Shown here: piece by piece, positions 1 to 5,028 of the stretch
Numbering within the stretch: the stretch's first letter is position 1
Layout: the number at the start of each line of letters is the position of its first letter
Assembly (NCBI GenBank): GCA_030641665.1
Contig: DAOWHA010000021.1
Coordinates: 1 to 5,028 of the forward strand
Reading direction: 5' to 3'
Origin: JAGLTA01 sp023142625
Lineage (GTDB): Bacteria; Patescibacteriota; Patescibacteriia; JAACEG01
Length of the DNA stretch: 5,028 nucleotides
Position numbers and translations under genes: made by a program
The notes under the pieces: generated by a model
What the model was told of the DNA's origin: nothing
Database searches by the model: none
Seen by the model: the letters and a program-made list of their open reading frames with translations, nothing else

Positions 1-17
1 ACATCTAATAATATTTT

Positions 18-1571
18 CTACCTCCCGATCCACCCTATATAATCCATTGCCTTTTGCCACGCGGAAAAAGAGATGTTTGGATGCACTGTTTTGCCGCCGA
101 ATCTGATGGCTTGGATTATCGCCTGTATTGGATAATTGCCATAGATGTAAGGATTAACGATTATATGCCAGTATTTTTTATGGACAGGTATTCTGTTTTC
201 GCCGTAATATTTTTCCAGCTCGCGCTTTAAATCTTTTGCCCTGTTTTTTTCTTCTGCCAGCGATTTCAGCCTAGGCTCGCCGTAAGCGAAATTCTCCGCA
301 TCTTCGTTCCTATTTTTTACATTATCATTCCTGTCCATTTTGCCGTTTTCGTTTTTCATATCGTTATTCCCGCGAAGGCGGGGATCTATCAAGATAATTT
401 CGGCAGCTGCAACTTCTGACGCGTATCCGTATTTTGTGTAGAATTTGGCATAGACAGCATATTTAGAATTATGGATTATGGATGATGAATCATGGGTATT
501 TTTTGTTAAATCCCATTCCATTGTTTCCTGATAAGGGATAATCCACGCATTCTTAAAATCTTCTCTGTTGGAGATTGACATTTTTGTTGTGTCAGCGCCT
601 GCGAAAAACTTTAAATTTACAATTAGACTGTCTGTTGACTGATCATTATTATTAATGATTATTTTAAATTCGCCCTTTGGATTTTCATTGTTTGAATTTG
701 GCGAGATTGGAAAATTGGAAAATCCGGCAGGCATTCCGCTGCTGCAGGACATTATCAGATTAAAAGTATCTGAATTTGTGGAATTGCCGGCGTTGTCTAT
801 CGCTTTAATATGCCAAGTATGCGCGCCGCAGGAAAGATTGTTTGTCGGAGTAATTGATGTCGCATCGCTGCTAATGCTGTCCGTGTCTAAAATGCTGTCT
901 ATGTAAAGCTGGTAATGAGACAGATCAGGATCAGAGCAAGCGTTCCAGGAAAAGGTCGGTTTTGAATTTGAGACAGATGAATTATTCAGAGGAGAGACCA
1001 AGCTGAATGCGGTCGGATTGGTTTCATCAGCTTCAATCGTAAAAACTTTTTCCGACCAGGATCCGTTGTATGTAAAACTGACTTCGCCTGATGAGTTTGA
1101 CTGAAAGGTATTGAACAGAACGCCGTCTGTTTTGATGGCATACCAGGTGTTTGCCTGCGCAACGCCGACAATATGCGCGACCGTTGTTCCCGTTGAACCG
1201 TTCAATGTCCACTGGGTGATATTGTTTGCTGAAATATTGCCGCTGTCCAAAGTTAAATCCAGAACACCGATAGAAGGAACTATTTTTAATCCGTTATCAT
1301 GGGAAGTTGTTTTGAGAATAAAATTATTCGCGATCGGAATATCCGTGATTGTTAAAACTGCTCCGCTGACGGTTAATGAAGCGCACTCTGAATTTGTCCG
1401 AACAGACAAGTCTCCGTCGCTTATTCCCGAGAGACTGATGATCGTCTCCGCGGTGAATTGGACTTGGGTTCCGGAACTCGCTTTAATAAAAAAGGCGGAC
1501 GCGAAAACGATCATCACGCAAAGGAGGATTGCGGGGATGTTGAAGAGGAAGTTTTTTTGTTTTTTAAACAT
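18..1571 (-). CDS. Exported multi-domain surface protein with Ig/FnIII-like domain
   Basis: This 517-residue protein is probably exported and anchored or secreted; its molecular role is unknown. Residues 1-8 are basic (MFKKQKNF) and residues 9-29 form a hydrophobic segment, so the start at 1571 gives a proper signal peptide or anchor. Residues 31-182 are beta-rich and resemble capping modules with a W-Y-x-I-K-T-D-G pattern (143-150) followed by a V-x-F-T-Y-N-G strand (164-170). Residues 187-273 match an Ig/fibronectin-III-like fold (PTFSW at 205-209, SHYQLYID at 218-225, HTWHIKAIDNAGN at 251-263). A second beta module spans about 301-394 (MSISNREDF, VYAKFYTKYG). Residues 396-428 are a charged, low-complexity linker derived partly from a palindromic repeat. 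Residues 429-460 are a charged helix, and 461-511 form a compact domain (YWHIIVNPYIYGNYP, FGGKTVHP, FSAWQKAMDY). No catalytic motif is evident. The leader lacks a Shine-Dalgarno sequence. The stop is TAG at 20-18. The reading frame is secure; the function is not. Confidence 0.88.
   Translation of the reverse strand: MFKKQKNFLFNIPAILLCVMIVFASAFFIKASSGTQVQFTAETIISLSGISDGDLSVRTNSECASLTVSGAVLTITDIPIANNFILKTTSHDNGLKIVPSIGVLDLTLDSGNISANNITQWTLNGSTGTTVAHIVGVAQANTWYAIKTDGVLFNTFQSNSSGEVSFTYNGSWSEKVFTIEADETNPTAFSLVSPLNNSSVSNSKPTFSWNACSDPDLSHYQLYIDSILDTDSISSDATSITPTNNLSCGAHTWHIKAIDNAGNSTNSDTFNLIMSCSSGMPAGFSNFPISPNSNNENPKGEFKIIINNNDQSTDSLIVNLKFFAGADTTKMSISNREDFKNAWIIPYQETMEWDLTKNTHDSSSIIHNSKYAVYAKFYTKYGYASEVAAAEIILIDPRLRGNNDMKNENGKMDRNDNVKNRNEDAENFAYGEPRLKSLAEEKNRAKDLKRELEKYYGENRIPVHKKYWHIIVNPYIYGNYPIQAIIQAIRFGGKTVHPNISFSAWQKAMDYIGWIGR
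366..385. repeat. GC-rich palindromic repeat inside the coding frame
   Basis: The plus strand reads ATTCCCGC (366-373), GAAG (374-377), GCGGGGAT (378-385). This is an 8-bp inverted repeat with one G-T mismatch/wobble around a 4-base loop. It resembles the widespread dispersed bacterial repeat with core ATTCCCGCGAA-GGCGGGAAT, which is normally intergenic. Here it lies in frame within the surface-protein gene and encodes residues 396-402 (DPRLRGN) on the minus strand, at the junction between the beta module and a charged linker. The family match comes from memory and has not been searched. Confidence 0.6.
468..495. repeat. Heptanucleotide tandem repeat (four imperfect ATTATGG units)
   Basis: The plus strand reads ATTATGG (468-474), ATTATGG (475-481), ATGATGA (482-488), ATCATGG (489-495): four contiguous 7-mers, the first two identical. 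It lies inside the surface-protein gene and encodes about residues 359-368 (THDSSSIIHN), a polar loop interrupting a beta module between W353 and the YAVYAKFY strand. Because 7 is not a multiple of 3, gain or loss of one unit would shift the frame. Confidence 0.55.
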
Positions 1572-1589
1572 AATGGTTGATTTAATTTT

Positions 1590-1615
1590 TTTATAATTGT
1601 TATTGATTTAGTCAA
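1590..1615 (-). promoter_or_regulatory. Tentative promoter for the 18-1571 gene
   Basis: Read on the minus strand there is TTGACT (1615-1610, 5 of 6 to the -35 consensus) followed by TATAAA (1595-1590, 5 of 6 to the -10 consensus). The spacer is only 14 bp, shorter than the usual 16-18. A shifted -10 (TAAAAA) would give a 16-bp spacer but a poorer match. The spacer is very AT-rich, so chance matches are likely. The leader just before the ATG carries no Shine-Dalgarno sequence. Confidence 0.25.
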
Positions 1616-1638
1616 ATGGTTTTCCATATTTAATAGTA

Positions 1639-1667
1639 TTGACAATTATATAAATAAACTATATAAT
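1639..1667 (+). promoter_or_regulatory. Perfect-consensus sigma70-type promoter for the ATPase gene
   Basis: TTGACA at 1639-1644 and TATAAT at 1662-1667 are separated by exactly 17 bp, so both hexamers and the spacer are ideal for a housekeeping sigma factor. Transcription would be expected to start near 1674, giving a leader of about 44 nt before the ATG at 1718. Full-consensus promoters are rare in front of ordinary genes. This suggests either strong constitutive transcription or a strong promoter held in check by a repressor; an inverted repeat overlaps the expected start site. Confidence 0.75.
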
Positions 1668-1672
1668 TACCA

Positions 1673-1700
1673 TATACAATATTCTTAATAAAATTGTATA
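1673..1700. promoter_or_regulatory. Inverted repeat at the transcription start, possible operator or leader hairpin
   Basis: TATACAAT (1673-1680) is exactly reverse-complementary to ATTGTATA (1693-1700), with 12 bases between. The arm centres are 20 bp apart, about two helical turns, which suits a dimeric DNA-binding protein. The element begins at the predicted start site of the perfect promoter just upstream. It could also form a weak AU-rich hairpin in the mRNA leader. No regulator gene in the window can be tied to it, and in such AT-rich DNA an 8-bp palindrome can arise by chance. Confidence 0.35.
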
Positions 1701-1717
1701 AACCTTAATACGAAATT

Positions 1718-3058
1718 ATGAATAAAATTATTAAACGAATCACTTACTCATTGTTATTAGATAGTCTTAAAGAAAAATACATTTCAGTTCTGATAGGTCC
1801 GCGTCAAACAGGAAAAACAACTCTTGTTAAAAAACTTATTGATAATTTGAAATCGCAAGGAGTTGTTAAAAAAGACATTTTGTTTTTAAATTTTGATGAT
1901 CCTGAATTGCGAACCGAACTTGCCAAAAGCCCTAAAAAATTTTTGCAAAAAGCGGAACAATTTTTCGGAGAACCAATAAGCGAGTTATCTTCCAAAAAGT
2001 ACATCTTTCTTGACGAAGTCCAAAAACTGCCGCAAATTTTTGATATTTTAAAAATTCTTTATGATGACCATCAAACAAAAATTAAAATTATTATCACTGG
2101 CTCTTCTTCTTTAACGCTTTTTAAAAAATCAGCTGAAACTTTAGCGGGGCGGATCCGTTTTTATTATCTTTCCGCGTTGAGCTGGCGAGAGATAGTCTCT
2201 AAAATTATTCCTTTGCATAGCTGTTCTTTTATTAAAGAGCTTATTAAAACGGATCTTACTTATAAAACATATCTCAAATTGCAGTCTGAAATTTTTCCCG
2301 AAAAAGAAAAATTAAATTTTTACTGGAATAATTATCTCATCTCCGGCGGCTTGCCTGAAATATTTTTAATGGAAAGCCAAGAAAAAAAATCTGAAACTCT
2401 GCGCAATTATCTTGCCACTTATATAGAACGGGACATTAGAGGACTAAAACAAGTTGGGGATGAAAGTCTTTTTTCAGAAACAGTTAACGCTTTTTTATCT
2501 CGGGATACGCAAATTCTTAATTTTTCCGCTTTAGCTTCCCGCATCGGCATTCAACGGATAACCCTGAAAAAATACTTTTACATTCTTCGGGAAACTTTTC
2601 TTATCAGCCCTCTTTATCCTTTTGTTAAGCAATCCAAGCAAACTGTTAAAAATCCAAAAATTTACTTTTTTGATCACGGCTTAACCAATTATTACAGAAA
2701 AATTTATTCTCTTGATCAGCTTAATGTTTCAGATCGCCTCGGTTTTGTATTTGAAAATATCATTGTTAATAATCTGCTAACTTGTTTTGCCAATGACAAT
2801 CGCGCGCCCGCCATTAATTTTTGGCGCGATTATCAAGACCATAAAATTGATTTGGTAATTTCAAATTCTGAAAAAATCATTCCAATTGAAATAACTTATT
2901 CCAGCAAGATCAATCAGAAAAAAATAAATAATTTTAAAGCGTTCTATAAAATATTTCCGAAAGCCAGTAATGGTTTTATTGTTTGGCAAGGCGAATTTGA
3001 ACAATTTAAAATAGGTAATAAAACTATTTTTGCTGTGCCTTTTTGGATGTGGCGGTAA
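1718..3058 (+). CDS. AAA_14 / DUF4143 family ATPase
   Basis: This 446-residue cytoplasmic protein has the full architecture of the AAA_14-DUF4143 ATPases, a widespread family of unsettled function. The Walker A motif is GPRQTGKTT (27-35), Walker B is YIFLDEVQ (95-102, D99/E100), and a sensor-1-like IIITGSSS lies at 124-131. LAGRIRFYYLSALSWREI (142-159) is the typical end of the ATPase core. The C-terminal half shows the family landmarks LISGGLPEIF (207-216), YIERDI (235-240), a winged-helix-like stretch (267-302), KIYFFDHGL (314-322) and VFENIIVNNLL (344-354). It ends in a PD-(D/E)XK-like segment with D378 and E391, but the usual lysine of the E-x-K motif is T393. Length is typical and no frame damage is visible. 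A perfect promoter lies upstream, a terminator downstream, and no Shine-Dalgarno sequence is seen. Composition is more AT-rich than both neighbours, consistent with separate acquisition. Family assignment is firm; function is not. Confidence 0.93.
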   Translation: MNKIIKRITYSLLLDSLKEKYISVLIGPRQTGKTTLVKKLIDNLKSQGVVKKDILFLNFDDPELRTELAKSPKKFLQKAEQFFGEPISELSSKKYIFLDEVQKLPQIFDILKILYDDHQTKIKIIITGSSSLTLFKKSAETLAGRIRFYYLSALSWREIVSKIIPLHSCSFIKELIKTDLTYKTYLKLQSEIFPEKEKLNFYWNNYLISGGLPEIFLMESQEKKSETLRNYLATYIERDIRGLKQVGDESLFSETVNAFLSRDTQILNFSALASRIGIQRITLKKYFYILRETFLISPLYPFVKQSKQTVKNPKIYFFDHGLTNYYRKIYSLDQLNVSDRLGFVFENIIVNNLLTCFANDNRAPAINFWRDYQDHKIDLVISNSEKIIPIEITYSSKINQKKINNFKAFYKIFPKASNGFIVWQGEFEQFKIGNKTIFAVPFWMWR

Positions 3059-3081
3059 AATAAAACAGAATTATTATTAAC

Positions 3082-3105
3082 CTCCGAGCAATCGGGGTTT
3101 TTGTT
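3082..3105 (+). terminator. Rho-independent terminator after the ATPase gene
   Basis: CTCCGA (3082-3087) pairs with TCGGGG (3092-3097), with one T-G pair, around a GCAA loop of the stable GNRA type (3088-3091). A T-rich tail (TTTTTGTT) follows from 3098. It sits 23 bases beyond the TAA at 3056-3058. Read from the other strand the tail is only TTAATAATAATT, so it may act weakly for the converging gene ending at 3194, for which no better terminator is visible. Confidence 0.8.
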
Positions 3106-3125
3106 CTTTGATTCCTATCTCCATT

Positions 3126-3197
3126 CTAATAACTTCCGATATTCCAACTAAATGTCGTGTCTGCGACTGGTGGATTGATGCCTGTATTGATTATTAA
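3126..3197 (-). other. Possible decayed C-terminal coding fragment in the convergent spacer
   Basis: Just beyond the stop of the repeat protein, a different minus-strand frame is open from 3197 to a TAG at 3128-3126. It would encode 23 residues including NTGINPPVADTTF and ending SWNIGSY. The composition is mixed and protein-like, whereas the spacer on both sides is AT-rich. It has no start codon of its own. It could be the remnant of a longer ancestral C-terminus lost by frameshift, or a chance open frame. The rest of 3059-3193 holds only the terminator. Confidence 0.2.
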
Positions 3198-4615
3198 TTA
3201 TCTAACTGCACCCAGGCAGAACCATTACATCCGTAAAAATGATTGTCGTCGCTGTCATACATTATTCCGCCCTGTGCTGCTGCATCGCAAGTTCTGGAAG
3301 CAGTAGGAGTTGTCTGTATTATTCCGTCAACTTCAAACTCTGTATCCGGCGCCGCCGTCCCGATCCCCACATTCCCCCCGCTCAAATCTCCATAAATCAA
3401 CCCTCCGATATTCAAATGATTGCTTGTCGTTGCCGTTGGGGTGTCTTCATCATATCCGATGATAATATTATCTGTTCCAGTAGTGATGCTGTTTCCTGCT
3501 TGATAACCGAGAAGGACATTATTGTTGGCGTTTGTCTGGAGAGCGAAACCTGACTTATATCCTATTAAAGTATTTCTATGAAAAGAATTGCCTGATACTC
3601 CTAATCCTGCGTCTTTACCTATAGCAACATTTGAATCGCCTGTTTGGGTATAGCGTAGAGAATCACGCCCGATAGCTACATTAGTGCCACCAGAAGTGTT
3701 TGCGACAAGAGCATATCGCCCCAAAGCCATATTAGAGTTACCAGTAGTAAGACTATTTAAAGCATAATACCCAACCCCCAGATTATAACTTGCGTGAACA
3801 GCACTCCCATCTATCGCCATCGTAAAATTCCCTGCATTAACTCCAACAAAAGTGTTTGCTCCAGTCGCCCCAGCGGGTTGGAAATTATGTATAAACCTAT
3901 TCGCTCCTTTATAAATCACTCCCGTATCAGCAGAAGTGGTCATTTCTAATTCAAAGTCGCCGATTAGGTCTAATTCTTGAGAAGGACTACTCGTCCCAAT
4001 CCCCACATACCCATTATTCAAAATCGTCATTGCCTCTGTCCCTCCGTTATCGCCAACCAAGAAATGCATATCAGCCCCAGCTTCTCCTGTGGCGGAAGTT
4101 GTTTGTAAAGTAAGGTCAGCCGTGGTTGTTGTTCCGCCGATTAAAGTTTGGCCTCCAGCTCGTCCGGCAAGCAGAGGATATTGAGTATGATCATCGTCTG
4201 TTAAGCCGAGAAACCCTCCGTGATCAACCTCTCCTTCGCTAACTTGCCAATCACCAGCGACATCTATCACAATATCGCCGTAATCCGCGTCTTTTATTTT
4301 TGTTCCGTCAATTTCGTCTCCGCTGTTCCATTGCGTAGTCCCTAAACCAAAAGATTTTCCTGTCTCCAAAGATAGAGCGTAGGTTGGCGTAATCGTCCCA
4401 ACCCCCACCCGATCATTCGTATTGTCAACATAAAGCGTATCCGTATCCACGGTCAATCCCGTCGCGGTCAGACTATTCGTACTGATATTCTCTCCGATGG
4501 AAGTTGTCACCGGATCAGCGTGAGTTAAAGCCGCTATTCCCAAAACAATGATCAAGACGCAGGAAAAGACAGTGATAGAATGTTTGATGAGCCAGTTTGT
4601 TTTTAGATACTTCAT
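3194..4615 (-). CDS. Exported fibre/adhesin-like repeat protein
   Basis: This 473-residue protein is probably secreted or surface-bound. Residues 1-12 are basic/polar, 13-31 are hydrophobic, and a likely signal cleavage follows ALTHA (29-33). The module V-G-(I/V)-G-T-x-x-P followed by a short beta segment occurs at 70-87, 204-223 and 416-433; such modules are common in phage tail-fibre and bacterial surface proteins. DDDHTQYPLLAGRAGGQTL (140-158) matches another tail-fibre-type motif. Residues 254-390 hold eight N-x-x-x-G repeats, mostly 17 residues apart, suggesting a stacked beta structure like YadA-type heads. The C-terminus (441-473) has two cysteines (C443, C463) in a compact IMYDSDDNHFYGCNGSAWVQL unit seen at the ends of similar proteins. 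No peptidase S74 chaperone domain and no membrane-anchoring beta-barrel is present. It ends in tandem TAA codons. No Shine-Dalgarno sequence precedes the ATG, but a good promoter does. Adhesion or surface display is the best guess; a prophage origin is possible but unsupported by neighbours. Confidence 0.9.
   Translation of the reverse strand: MKYLKTNWLIKHSITVFSCVLIIVLGIAALTHADPVTTSIGENISTNSLTATGLTVDTDTLYVDNTNDRVGVGTITPTYALSLETGKSFGLGTTQWNSGDEIDGTKIKDADYGDIVIDVAGDWQVSEGEVDHGGFLGLTDDDHTQYPLLAGRAGGQTLIGGTTTTADLTLQTTSATGEAGADMHFLVGDNGGTEAMTILNNGYVGIGTSSPSQELDLIGDFELEMTTSADTGVIYKGANRFIHNFQPAGATGANTFVGVNAGNFTMAIDGSAVHASYNLGVGYYALNSLTTGNSNMALGRYALVANTSGGTNVAIGRDSLRYTQTGDSNVAIGKDAGLGVSGNSFHRNTLIGYKSGFALQTNANNNVLLGYQAGNSITTGTDNIIIGYDEDTPTATTSNHLNIGGLIYGDLSGGNVGIGTAAPDTEFEVDGIIQTTPTASRTCDAAAQGGIMYDSDDNHFYGCNGSAWVQLDN
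3446..3856 (-). repeat. Protein-level array of eight N-x-x-x-G repeats, 17-residue period
   Basis: Within the fibre-like protein the units NTFVG (254), NLGVG (278), NMALG (295), NVAIG (312), NVAIG (329), NTLIG (348), NVLLG (366) and NIIIG (383) are each followed by a short polar/aromatic turn, often (A/S)(G/L). Most units are spaced 17 residues (51 bases); two intervals are longer. The DNA copies have diverged, so this is an old expansion and not a recent slippage tract. Confidence 0.75.
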
Positions 4616-4654
4616 ATTTTTTTGATTAAGATTAAATTTGTTATTTATAAATCC

Positions 4655-4682
4655 ATTATATCATTTTAAAAAAACAAAGCAA
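4655..4682 (-). promoter_or_regulatory. Promoter for the fibre-like repeat protein
   Basis: Read on the minus strand, a perfect TATAAT -10 box lies at 4660-4655. A TTGCTT hexamer (4682-4677, 3 of 6 to consensus) lies 16 bp upstream, with an intervening T/A tract that may act as an UP-like or flexible spacer. Transcription would start near 4648, leaving a leader of about 33 nt that is A-rich just before the ATG at 4615 and has no Shine-Dalgarno sequence. Confidence 0.5.
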
Positions 4683-4688
4683 ATTTAT

Positions 4689-4717
4689 TTTACATTAGAT
4701 AATATTTTTGGTAAGAT
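4689..4717 (+). promoter_or_regulatory. Weak candidate promoter for the gene starting at 4728
   Basis: TTTACA (4689-4694, 5 of 6 to -35) and TAAGAT (4712-4717, 4 of 6 to -10) are 17 bp apart. A start near 4724 would make the mRNA almost leaderless for the ATG at 4728. An alternative -10, GATAAT (4698-4703, 5 of 6), has no good -35. The divergent spacer is too AT-rich to choose between them. Confidence 0.22.
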
Positions 4718-4727
4718 GATATTGTAG

Positions 4728-5028
4728 ATGAAATTAAAAATTTCTGTTAAATATAATCATCAAACAAAAACTGTGAAAAGTAAATTTAAAAACATCAAAC
4801 TGTTTTTCGCGATTATGTTTGCAACCGTGGCTGTTTGGTTTGTGGCTGATTATGCTGTTTTTGGGTTGAAGGAGATAGGGGTTGATGTTGGAGAAGTGAC
4901 AGGGTTTGGGGCGGAAGTAATGGCGGCGGATTATTATGTGGCACCTAATGGAACTGCCGCTTGGACTGAATGTACAGCTATAGAACTGCCATGTTCACAA
5001 GCAACTGCCAACAGTAGTGCTCAGGACG
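4728..5028 (+). CDS. N-terminus of an exported beta-helix-like protein (runs off window)
   Basis: An open frame starts at ATG 4728 and continues for 100 complete codons past the window end without a stop. Residues 1-24 are basic/polar, 25-47 are hydrophobic (LFFAIMFATVAVWFVADYAV), and a linker leads to AEVMAADYYVAPNGTAAW (62-79). The YYVAPNGT sequence just after a signal segment is the classic opening of secreted right-handed parallel beta-helix or pectate-lyase-like proteins, and the following PCSQATANSSAQD (88-100) fits the usual segment before the first coil. The mature part may begin near D68. GTG at 4773 (residue 16) is an alternative start that would give a shorter, more standard signal peptide. 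No strong Shine-Dalgarno sequence is seen; GGTAAG at 4710-4715 is weak and distant. It diverges from the fibre-like gene, with a 112-bp spacer. Enzyme or adhesin activity cannot be judged from this fragment. Confidence 0.75.
   Translation, partial: MKLKISVKYNHQTKTVKSKFKNIKLFFAIMFATVAVWFVADYAVFGLKEIGVDVGEVTGFGAEVMAADYYVAPNGTAAWTECTAIELPCSQATANSSAQD

Noticed and set aside
655..906. Plus-strand open frame of 83 codons
   Set aside because: It is antisense to the Ig-like and following modules of the surface protein and has no recognisable features.
986..1171. Minus-strand open frame of 61 codons
   Set aside because: It is an alternative frame within the surface-protein gene, with a composition unlike a natural protein.
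1111..1596. Plus-strand open frame of 161 codons
   Set aside because: It is antisense to the signal peptide and first domain of the surface protein, shows no family features, and the minus-strand frame explains the region.
1592..1650. 9-bp inverted repeat TATAATTGT / ACAATTATA across the divergent spacer
   Set aside because: Arms overlap the promoter elements and are almost pure A/T; likely a by-product of promoter composition.
1804..2004. Minus-strand open frame of 66 codons
   Set aside because: It is antisense to the Walker A to Walker B region of the ATPase; a shadow.
1718..3058. Defence-system core built on the ATPase
   Set aside because: DUF4143 ATPases occur alone in many genomes, and no nuclease, toxin, methylase or other partner gene is adjacent.
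1601..3192. 8-bp direct repeat TATTGATT at 1601-1608 and 3185-3192 flanking the ATPase cassette
   Set aside because: It could mimic a target-site duplication, but eight AT-rich bases recur easily by chance here and there are no terminal inverted repeats or integrase.
3239..3553. Plus-strand open frame of 104 codons, Cys/Arg/Ser-rich
   Set aside because: It is antisense to the C-terminal third of the fibre-like protein; its odd composition reflects the opposite-strand codons.
3194..4615. Prophage tail-fibre module
   Set aside because: Motifs are shared with tail fibres, but the protein has a signal peptide and no phage structural, lysis or integrase gene nearby.

Overview
The window looks like a piece of a Candidatus Patescibacteria (CPR, Parcubacteria-like) genome. 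I infer this from gene style, not from a marker gene. Two exported proteins are mosaics of small beta-rich modules. One carries three copies of a V-G-(I/V)-G-T module, a DDDHTQY motif and a repeating N-x-x-x-G array. The other ends in a GGKTVHP-type domain of the kind I associate with such genomes. None of the genes has a clear Shine-Dalgarno sequence. The three complete genes stop at TAG or TAA, and nothing suggests recoding of UGA.

Layout: (1) 18-1571, minus strand, is an exported multi-domain surface protein with an Ig/fibronectin-III-like domain and a conserved-looking C-terminal domain of unknown function. Two repeats of intergenic type sit inside its reading frame: a GC-rich palindrome and a heptanucleotide tandem repeat. 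(2) 1572-1717 is an AT-rich divergent spacer with a perfect-consensus sigma70-type promoter reading right, followed by a symmetrical inverted repeat. (3) 1718-3058, plus strand, is an AAA_14/DUF4143 ATPase ended by a rho-independent terminator at 3082-3105. (4) 3059-3193 is a convergent spacer that may hold a decayed coding fragment. (5) 3194-4615, minus strand, is an exported fibre-like or adhesin-like repeat protein. (6) 4616-4727 is a divergent spacer with a good promoter for gene 5. (7) 4728 to the window end, plus strand, is the start of a membrane-anchored or secreted protein that opens like a right-handed beta-helix protein.

The three exported proteins probably act at the cell surface, in adhesion, envelope decoration or contact with a host cell, although the exact role cannot be read from sequence. 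The ATPase is cytoplasmic, noticeably more AT-rich, on the opposite strand from its two complete neighbours, and has its own promoter and terminator. It therefore looks like a self-contained cassette and not an operon partner. I see no tRNA, rRNA, CRISPR array, transposase or recognisable defence operon. The points most worth following are the repeats domesticated inside the first gene, the unusual nuclease-like motif of the ATPase, and its strong promoter with a possible operator.
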